From positions 1-63,650 of the forward strand of contig JAQGOP010000043.1 of the NCBI GenBank assembly GCA_028293545.1: a stretch of DNA of 63,650 bases, given 5' to 3'. The DNA is from Verrucomicrobiota bacterium (GTDB lineage Bacteria > Verrucomicrobiota > Verrucomicrobiia > Opitutales > Opitutaceae). Position 1 is the first letter of the stretch. The number at the start of each line of letters is the position of its first letter. Positions 59,001-63,650 of the stretch are shown piece by piece. A program made the position numbers and the translations under genes. The notes below the pieces were generated by a model, which worked only from the letters and a program-made list of their open reading frames with translations, was not told the DNA's origin and made no database searches.

Positions 59001-60110
59001 GATCACCTGCGCGTGCGGGTTCGCGTGGTGGACGCCGACGGTCGCGAACTCGGCGCGAGCCGGGAATTGGCCGCGATCCGCGAGGTGCTTCACCTGCACG
59101 CGCGCGAGGCGAGCGCGAGCGTGGCGCGCGAGGATCCCGTGGCGTGGAAAACGGCGCGGGCGAAATGGGAGCAGGCCGCGCAAACCTCGTGGGCGTTTGG
59201 CGAGATTCCCGAGCGGGTGCTGGTCACGGAACAGAAAGGGGTGCCGGTCTTTGCCTACCCGGGGTTGCGAGCGGGAAAAGACGGCGTGGAGTTGCGCCTC
59301 TTCAAGACGCCCGAGGAGGCGCTGGGCGCGAATCGGGAGGGGCTGGCGGCGCTGCTCGAGCGTCAGCTCGGCGCCGACCTCGGATGGACGGAACGCGACC
59401 TGCGCAAGCTCCGCGAACTGGGCGCGCTGGTCGCAACGCTGGCGACGACCGAGGAGCTCCAGGCACAGGCTTTCGGTGCGATCCGGCGCTGGGTCTGCGA
59501 TCCGCTGCGGGTGCGCGCGCTGACGGCTGAGGCCTTCGGAGCGGCCGTGGAAAAAGCCAAAACGGACCTGCGGGGCATTGTGCCGCGGCTGGTCGATTTG
59601 CTGCGTGAAATCCTGACGCTGCGGCAGGCCATCCTGGTGTTGCCCTCGGCGCCGTCGGGATTGGAGCGGCACCTCGCGCGGCTGATGCCGCCGGATTTTT
59701 TGCGCGCGACGCCGTATCAACAGCTGGCACATTTTCCGAGATATTTGAAAGCGATGAAGCTTCGCGCGGAGCGATGGAAGCAGAATCCCGCCAAGGATGC
59801 CGAACGCCTCGCCCAGCTGGCGCCGTTTTTGGCGCCGCTTGATCGCCGGCGCGAGGAGGGCGGGTCCCTGCGCTGGCTGGTGGAGGAATTCCGCGTAAGC
59901 CTGTTCGCGCAGGAATTGGGCACGTCCGAACCCGTGTCGGCCGTGAAACTGGAGCGTGCGTTCGCCGCAGTGAAGGCGAATGGATCGATCCCGCTCCCCG
60001 AAATGCCGAAGTCCGCCCCGCCGAAACCGATCCTGTCGGCAACCATGCCGGCGAAGAAAACCGCGCCCATCAAGAACCTGGGCGCGCTGGATAAACTCTT
60101 CCCGAGATAA
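56016..60110 (+). CDS. hrpA: ATP-dependent DEAH-box RNA helicase HrpA
   Basis: A 1364-residue helicase that remodels RNA and rescues stalled translation complexes. Motif I is GETGSGKTTQIPK (43-55), Ia TQPRRVAALSISRRV, II DEAHERS (~138), III ITSATID. The helicase C domain has DILVFMPSERDIREAS, ATNIAETSLTIPGIRFVVDT, and motif VI QRKGRSGRVADG. HA2 and OB-fold regions follow, then the long C-terminal DUF3418 block (~780-1340) specific to bacterial HrpA (ARTCARLDPAWALELGAHLV, FLRATPYQQLAHFPRYLKAM). Length is at the upper end for the family. An open antisense frame of 1108 codons (56406-59732) is an artefact of high GC. Confidence 0.95.
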   Translation: MSARPPEQPFPFRLEFPPELPISARAEEIVAAIQENSVVILAGETGSGKTTQIPKMCLAAGRGRNGRIACTQPRRVAALSISRRVADELGVTWGREVGCKIRFNDETTKSTVIKFLTDGMLLAEVQGDPLLREYDTLIIDEAHERSLNIDFLLGHLRTLRYKRPELKIIITSATIDTAMFSEAFDGAPVLTVEGRTFPVEVIYAPLDSFGSDAAEGDEKEAKAEALHYIDGAVEAVERIVRESGSGDILVFMPSERDIREASDLLAGRLRSSGQPPELVPLFGRLSNAEQQRVFAPTQRRKIVIATNIAETSLTIPGIRFVVDTGLARLSRYAPQARTRRLPIEPIAQSSADQRKGRSGRVADGVCIRLYSEKDFLERPRFTQPEIQRANLADVILRMKAFGLGDIERFPFINMPAAKSIRAGYGLLEELGAIETEAEGAPGGERSATFDDRGTPALTRQLTPLGRELARLPVDPTVGRMILQARTEKALREVLVIASGLSIQDPRERPMDKQAQADAAHRRFADPDSDFLTLWNIWETYHEQFESMAQSKLRRFCRDHFLSYTRMREWRDIHAQLLDVLKERDGFRMTSAFLGTDPNDAKAAAFGTPPYRAIHRSILGGLLGNIAHRDEENGNYKATHDRRVNLFPGSALFVRDDPSKRKAAPAKAEGPARGKKPPAWIMAAEIMETTRLYARTCARLDPAWALELGAHLVRIAHSEPFWNEASGRVMAKQRTRLYGLELESRAVSFGKIDPVHATEIFIREGLVNDTIVFPLDFIAHNRKVRERVEVILTRTRDAGYLNLDEAAYRFYAARLMPTREAAQAAAPAGVSAVAELVDLVRERRGGAEPNFLMMGPDDLRDPDTLAHDAEAFPAALPLENAALPLAYAYKPGQVDDGVTIDVTTPDAALLTAAALDWAVPGHLEAKVEHYLRALPKEVRRSFVPLAETAKSLAAQVAARDRLTDRRESLVEALAAQIAERFRVAVDPAMWADKPLPDHLRVRVRVVDADGRELGASRELAAIREVLHLHAREASASVAREDPVAWKTARAKWEQAAQTSWAFGEIPERVLVTEQKGVPVFAYPGLRAGKDGVELRLFKTPEEALGANREGLAALLERQLGADLGWTERDLRKLRELGALVATLATTEELQAQAFGAIRRWVCDPLRVRALTAEAFGAAVEKAKTDLRGIVPRLVDLLREILTLRQAILVLPSAPSGLERHLARLMPPDFLRATPYQQLAHFPRYLKAMKLRAERWKQNPAKDAERLAQLAPFLAPLDRRREEGGSLRWLVEEFRVSLFAQELGTSEPVSAVKLERAFAAVKANGSIPLPEMPKSAPPKPILSATMPAKKTAPIKNLGALDKLFPR

Positions 60111-60111
60111 A

Positions 60112-60197
60112 GCGTAGGGCGCGGTCTAGGACCCGCCTCCGGGATCGACTTAGCGCCACGTTGCCTTCCGAAGGCAGGCGAGCCGCCTGCGCTACCT
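60112..60197. repeat. Repeat family D copy followed by a family B half
   Basis: GCGTAGGGCGCGGTCTAGGA then CCCGCCTCCGGGA (60112-60144) is the reverse complement of the unit at 14674-14706 with few differences. GGCAGGCGAGCCGCCTGCGC then TAC (60174-60196) is a family B core with one G-to-A change. They fill the 86-base gap between the hrpA stop and the convergent TPM gene stop, a terminator position. Confidence 0.8.
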
Positions 60198-60634
60198 TAA
60201 TCCGATTCGGCGATGTCGTTCGACAGCTCGTTCCGATCGCTGGCGGTGAAGGGGAAATGCTCGGCCAGGAGCGCGCCGGCGCGCTCGATGCCGTGCACGA
60301 GTCCCTCGGTGAATTCGCCGCGCTTGAACTGCAGCGCCATCGCGGCGGTGAGAATGCGCCAGAAGGCGTCGCCACATTTTTCGTGGACGCCGGTGTCGCC
60401 GATGACCGCGAACGTGCGGGAGCGCGGGGCGAGGAAAATGAGGACGCCATTGCGCTCCGCGGTGCGCGTCATCTCGAGCCGCTCAAAATGCTCCTGCGCC
60501 GCGGCGACGGGATCCGGCGCGGCGCGGCGTGCAATGACGACGCGGATTTCCCCGGAGGTTCGTTTTTCCGCCGCGGCAATCGCCGCGAGGATGCGCGCGG
60601 GATCGTACTTCGGGCTGGGAGTGAAGAAGCCCAT
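60197..60634 (-). CDS. TPM domain protein (YgcG/TLP18.3/Psb32-like)
   Basis: 145 residues. The start at 60634 gives MGFFTPSPKYDPARILAAIA. One TPM fold follows: AAEKRTSGEIRVVIARRAAP, TAERNGVLIFLAPRSRTFAV, IGDTGVHEKCGDAFWRI and LVHGIERAGALLAEHFP. No signal peptide, so it is cytoplasmic or membrane-associated, unlike the neighbour with an identical fold. It is the third gene of a lemA-TPM-TPM run; the start lies four bases after the YgcG-like stop. TPM proteins pair with LemA in many phyla; their biochemical role is unsettled. Confidence 0.88.
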   Translation of the reverse strand: MGFFTPSPKYDPARILAAIAAAEKRTSGEIRVVIARRAAPDPVAAAQEHFERLEMTRTAERNGVLIFLAPRSRTFAVIGDTGVHEKCGDAFWRILTAAMALQFKRGEFTEGLVHGIERAGALLAEHFPFTASDRNELSNDIAESD

Positions 60635-60638
60635 GGCG

Positions 60639-61388
60639 TTACCAGCTTCCTCCCGCGCCGCCGCCGCCGAAACTTCCGCCACCACCGGAAAATGTGCCGC
60701 CGCCGCTGCTCCGATTGCTGGATGATCCGCCGCCGCCGCCGAACAAACCGTACGTAATCATGCCGCCACGGCCGTAGCTGATCACGCCGCGCCGGCGCCG
60801 GAAGAGCGAACTGATCACGATGAAGAGGATAAAAAGCCCGATCATCAGGCCAGGATGGCCGGAGAAATTGCGGCCAAGGTCCGCGGCGGTGCTGCCGGTG
60901 CCCTGGTATTCGCCGCGCGCGGCGGCGAGCATCGCGTGCACCCCGGCTTCGACTCCGCCCGTGAAATCGCCGGCGCGGAAGCGCGGCGTGATTTCATCCT
61001 CGACGATGCGCTTGCACACGGCATCCGGCAGGACCCTTTCCAACCCGTAGCCGACCTGGATGAACAGCTTGCGGTCCTCGCTGAAGATGAAGAGCACCGC
61101 GCCGTTCTTTTTTCCTTTTTGCCCAACGCCCCAGGCCTGCGCGACACGGACGGTGTAATCCTCGACCGAGGAGTCCGACGTCATGTGCGGATAGATCGCG
61201 ACGAGGATCTGGTTGGACGTGGCGCGTTCGAACTGGTCGAGCTCATCGTTCAACTGGCCGGCGGTGCCCGCCGAGACGACATGGGCGTAGTCGTTGAAGT
61301 GATTCGGCGGCGCCGGCGGAATGGTTTCCGCGGCCCATGCGACGCAGGCCAGCGCGGCGAAAACCAGGAGACCGTGGAGCCAGCGCAT
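60639..61388 (-). CDS. YgcG-type secreted/membrane TPM protein
   Basis: 249 residues. The signal peptide MRWLHGLLVFAALACVAWAA is followed by the TPM domain (NHFNDYAHVVSAGTAGQLND, SNQILVAIYPHM, KKNGAVLFIFSEDRKLFIQV, YGLERVLPDAVCKRIVEDEI). A membrane segment (HPGLMIGLFILFIVISSLF) comes next and then a long Gly/Ser-rich tail (FGGGGGSSSNRSSGGGTFSG), usual for YgcG. So the domain is periplasmic and anchored. It lies 26 bases after lemA and four bases before the second TPM gene: one operon. Confidence 0.92.
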   Translation of the reverse strand: MRWLHGLLVFAALACVAWAAETIPPAPPNHFNDYAHVVSAGTAGQLNDELDQFERATSNQILVAIYPHMTSDSSVEDYTVRVAQAWGVGQKGKKNGAVLFIFSEDRKLFIQVGYGLERVLPDAVCKRIVEDEITPRFRAGDFTGGVEAGVHAMLAAARGEYQGTGSTAADLGRNFSGHPGLMIGLFILFIVISSLFRRRRGVISYGRGGMITYGLFGGGGGSSSNRSSGGGTFSGGGGSFGGGGAGGSW

Positions 61389-61414
61389 CGGAGGTGGGCG
61401 ACGTCCGGCGGCGG

Positions 61415-62053
61415 TTACGGATGCGCGGGGACGGTCTTCGTGCCAAAATCGAATTGCACGGTCGGCGGTTTATCGGAGCCTGCGGTCGACGCGAAATATG
61501 GTCGCGGGGAATGCCCGAACATGCCGGCGAAAATCACGGCAGGGAATCGTTTCAAGGCGGTGTTGTAGGCCTGGACGGCTTCGTTGAAGCGTCCGCGTTC
61601 GACGGCGATCCGGTTCTCGGTCCCCTCGAGCTGGGCCTGGAGATCGCGGAAGCCGGCGGTGGCGGTGAGGTTCGGGTAGCGTTCCGAAACTACGAGGAGC
61701 CGGGAGAGCGCGCCGCCGAGTTGGGCCTGGGCCTGTTCGAATTCGGCGAATTTCGCGGGGTCGGTCGGAGCGCCGCTGGCGGGAAGCTGGACGCGCCCAA
61801 CGGAAGCGCGCGCCGCGGTGATTTCGGTGAGCGTGGATTTTTCGAAGTTGGCGGAGCCTGCGACGGTATTGACGAGGTTCGGCACGAGGTCGGCACGGCG
61901 CTGGTAGACGTTCTGGACCTGCGCCCAGGCGCCGTCGGTGTTCTGCTGGAGCGTGACGAGTCGGTTGTAGATGCCGCTGACCGAGAGGCCGACGATCACG
62001 GCAAGGACTGCCAGGACGCCGACCACGACGAGGAGAATTTTTCCAAGGCTCAT
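61415..62053 (-). CDS. lemA: LemA family protein
   Basis: 212 residues. The start at 62053 gives MSLGKILLVVVGVLAVLAVI, a single N-terminal membrane anchor. The conserved LemA body follows: YNRLVTLQQNTDGAWAQVQN, VYQRRADLVPNLVNTVAGSA, ERYPNLTATAGFRDLQAQLE and EGTENRIAVERGRFNEAVQA with YNTALKRFPAVIFA. Only the last ~25 residues are variable (SDKPPTVQFDFG). It leads the lemA-ygcG-TPM operon. The longer open frame to 62149 is a translated repeat arm. Function in the envelope is probable but unresolved. Confidence 0.95.
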   Translation of the reverse strand: MSLGKILLVVVGVLAVLAVIVGLSVSGIYNRLVTLQQNTDGAWAQVQNVYQRRADLVPNLVNTVAGSANFEKSTLTEITAARASVGRVQLPASGAPTDPAKFAEFEQAQAQLGGALSRLLVVSERYPNLTATAGFRDLQAQLEGTENRIAVERGRFNEAVQAYNTALKRFPAVIFAGMFGHSPRPYFASTAGSDKPPTVQFDFGTKTVPAHP

Positions 62054-62121
62054 GGCCCCAACGATGCGCGGCTGAGTCTTCGGCGCAAGGGACCTTTGAA
62101 GCCCGCGGAGGTTCAAGCCGG

Positions 62122-62218
62122 TTAACCACGAATGGACACGAATGAACACGAATCAGAGTTTCGAACCTTGGAGGTTTGGGTTTCTAATTCGTGTTCATTC
62201 GTGTCCATTCGTGGTTAA
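62122..62218. repeat. Repeat family A: perfect 32-bp inverted repeat with short loop
   Basis: Arms at 62122-62153 and 62187-62218 are exact complements; the loop is 33 bases. The arm is TTAACCACGAATGGACACGA then ATGAACACGAAT. It lies between the divergent lemA and dienelactone hydrolase genes. It is the tightest family A hairpin in the window. Confidence 0.92.
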
Positions 62219-62291
62219 AAAAGATTGGTGGTTTGGCTTGGTTCGACGGCTCGCGTTTGACGTGGGATTGGGATCAGGTTTCGTGGGGATC

Positions 62292-63098
62292 ATGAAAGCT
62301 GTGCTTGCCCTGGTATTTTCATCCGCGGTCGCGTTGACCGCTTCGGCCAAGATCGTCACCCGCACCGTTCGCTACGAACACGCGGGGGTGAAGCTCAGCG
62401 GTTACCTCGCCTATGACGACACGTTCACGACACAGGGAAAAATTCCCGGGGTCGTGATCGTGCACGAATGGTGGGGACAAAACGATTACGTGCGCGGCCG
62501 CGCCGAGCAGCTCGCGAAGCTGGGCTACGCGGCGTTCGCCCTGGACATGTACGGCGCCGGGGAAAGCACCAGCGACCCGAAACGGGCGGGCGAACTGGCC
62601 GGGCAGTTTTACGGCAAGCCGCTGATGGCGGAGCGCGCGCAGGCGGGACTTGATCAGTTATTGGCGACGGGCCTGGTCGACCCGAATCGCGTCGCGGCGA
62701 TCGGTTACTGCTTCGGCGGATCGACGGTGCAGGCGCTGGCGTACAGCGGCGCTCCGCTCGCGGGCGTGGTGAGTTTTCACGGTGGATTGATCCCAGTGCC
62801 CGCGGAAGCTGCGGCGAAGACCAAGGCGAAAATCCTGGTCTGCAACGGCGGCGCGGACGGATTTGTCCCGAGCAAGGATATCGACGCGTTCATCACGTCG
62901 ATGAATGCCGGGAAGTTCGATTACCAGTTCATCAGCTATGCGGGCGCGGTGCATGCGTTCACCAATCCCGACGCGGATGCGATGTCGGCGAAGTCGGGAC
63001 TCAAGGGCATCGGCTACAACGCCGCGGCGGACCGCCGTTCATGGCAGCACATGAAGGACTTCTTCGCCGAGATTTTTGCCGTGGCGCCGCGTCCCTGA
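62292..63098 (+). CDS. Exported dienelactone hydrolase family protein
   Basis: 268 residues. The start at 62292 gives MKAVLALVFSSAVALTASAK, a signal peptide with ASA-K. The alpha/beta-hydrolase has the family strand VVIVHEWWGQNDYVRGRAEQ, nucleophile Cys in AIGYCFGGSTVQ, Asp in CNGGADGFVPSKD and His in YAGAVHAFTNPDAD, the Cys-Asp-His triad of dienelactone hydrolases. Length is normal with the export signal added. Periplasmic substrates are unknown; most such paralogues act on esters or lactones other than dienelactone. The frame from 62142 includes repeat DNA and was rejected. Confidence 0.92.
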   Translation: MKAVLALVFSSAVALTASAKIVTRTVRYEHAGVKLSGYLAYDDTFTTQGKIPGVVIVHEWWGQNDYVRGRAEQLAKLGYAAFALDMYGAGESTSDPKRAGELAGQFYGKPLMAERAQAGLDQLLATGLVDPNRVAAIGYCFGGSTVQALAYSGAPLAGVVSFHGGLIPVPAEAAAKTKAKILVCNGGADGFVPSKDIDAFITSMNAGKFDYQFISYAGAVHAFTNPDADAMSAKSGLKGIGYNAAADRRSWQHMKDFFAEIFAVAPRP

Positions 63099-63135
63099 CC
63101 GGCCGCTGCAAAACGCGGCGGAGCCGGCCTGCGTT

Positions 63136-63650
63136 TCAGCGGAGCTGGTAGCGGCTGCCCTTGCGCGTTAGCCGCAGGGGGGCGCCGAAGGTGGCGGAGA
63201 GATTCGCGGACGTGAGCAGCTTCCTGCGCGGGCCGGAACCGATCACGCGCCCGCGGCACAGCAGCAGCGCGTGCGTGAACGCGGGCGTGATTTCCTCGAC
63301 GTGGTGCGTCACCAGCACGAGCGCGGGCGCGCCGCGGCGACGGGCGAGGCGATTGATGAAGGCGAGGAATTTTTCGCGGGCGACGGGATCGAGGCCCGCG
63401 CAAGGCTCATCGAGGATCAGCAGGCGCGGCCGGGCCATCAGCGCGCGCGCGATGAGCACGCGCTGGCGCTCGCCTTGGGAAAGATAAACCCACTCGCGCT
63501 TTTCGATCCGGCTGGCGCCGACGAGCCGGAGCAGTCCGCGCGCGGCGACACGATCGGCGGGGCTGACGCGGGCCCAGAGATCCAGCTGCGCGAATTTACC
63601 GCTGATCACGGTGTCGCGCGCGATTTCCGCCGGCGGGATCGCCACCGCGA
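63136..63650 (-). CDS. ABC transporter ATP-binding protein (N-terminus beyond the window)
   Basis: The last ~171 residues are seen; the frame is open to the window edge, where the Walker A must lie. Signature LSQGERQRVLIARALMARPR, Walker B LLILDEPCAGLDP, the H-switch in ALVLVTHHVEEITPAFTHAL and the C-terminal GRVIGSGPRRKLLTSANL are typical of ModF/YchF-type and iron/zinc-like ATPases such as the stand-alone ylmA group, whose pattern TDVILVTHHVEEI is close. Transport substrate and permease are unknown. It converges with the hydrolase gene, 37 bases apart. Confidence 0.9.
   Translation of the reverse strand, partial: AVAIPPAEIARDTVISGKFAQLDLWARVSPADRVAARGLLRLVGASRIEKREWVYLSQGERQRVLIARALMARPRLLILDEPCAGLDPVAREKFLAFINRLARRRGAPALVLVTHHVEEITPAFTHALLLCRGRVIGSGPRRKLLTSANLSATFGAPLRLTRKGSRYQLR

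Noticed and set aside
56406..59732. Minus-strand open frame of 1108 codons inside hrpA
   Set aside because: An Arg-rich antisense shadow of a clear helicase gene; no motif found.

Overview
The window looks like a chromosome segment of a Verrucomicrobiota bacterium, most likely family Opitutaceae. The grounds are high GC, TonB receptors with an N-terminal motif ending SPFTVSS, secreted Ig-like proteins with C-terminal modules of the LIAGFVVGG...LLIRAxGPxL type, and dense dispersed palindromic repeats. No rRNA or ribosomal-protein gene is present, so placement rests on gene style alone.

Layout. 0-6 kb: the 3' end of a secreted modular protein, then a minus-strand gspD-gspE-gspF secretion/pilus operon. 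6-10 kb: aroC, an unknown P-loop-like protein, KDPG aldolase coupled to a membrane protein. 10-19 kb: sugar-acid and C3 metabolism (HpaI-type aldolase, two hydroxyacid dehydrogenases, a Gfo/Idh/MocA oxidoreductase, a DeoR regulator coupled to a DhnA-type aldolase, hydroxypyruvate isomerase coupled to a tartronate-semialdehyde-reductase-like enzyme). 19-26 kb: Nudix hydrolase, response regulator, TonB receptor, sialidase-like protein, a large Ig-like secreted protein and GrpB. 26.8-38 kb: a deoxy-sugar/glycan locus (DUF6259-like hydrolase, a RhaT transporter fused to a GH99/WbsX-like domain, an L-fucose/L-arabinose isomerase-type enzyme, a TonB receptor and an AraC regulator), interrupted by decayed genes. 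38.8-42 kb: a secreted sedolisin (S53) peptidase.

42-46.1 kb: a visibly AT-richer accessory stretch beside a tRNA-Leu(CAG). It carries a decayed excisionase and tyrosine recombinase, a small HTH protein and an overlapping two-gene module whose second product has a HEPN-like RNxxxH motif. It reads as a relic integrative island, and the two-gene module is the best candidate here for an undescribed defence or toxin-antitoxin-like system.

46-63.6 kb: housekeeping and stress genes: Dabb protein, RsbRD-like histidine kinase, a fatty-acid-desaturase/Rieske-ferredoxin pair, receiver protein, BrkB/YihY, dicarboxylate symporter, MobA, HrpA helicase, a lemA-TPM operon, dienelactone hydrolase and the edge of an ABC ATPase.

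Threaded through the intergenic spaces are at least five families of paired inverted repeats, sometimes nested in each other. They occupy most gaps longer than 250 bases. Their mobilising enzyme is not in the window.
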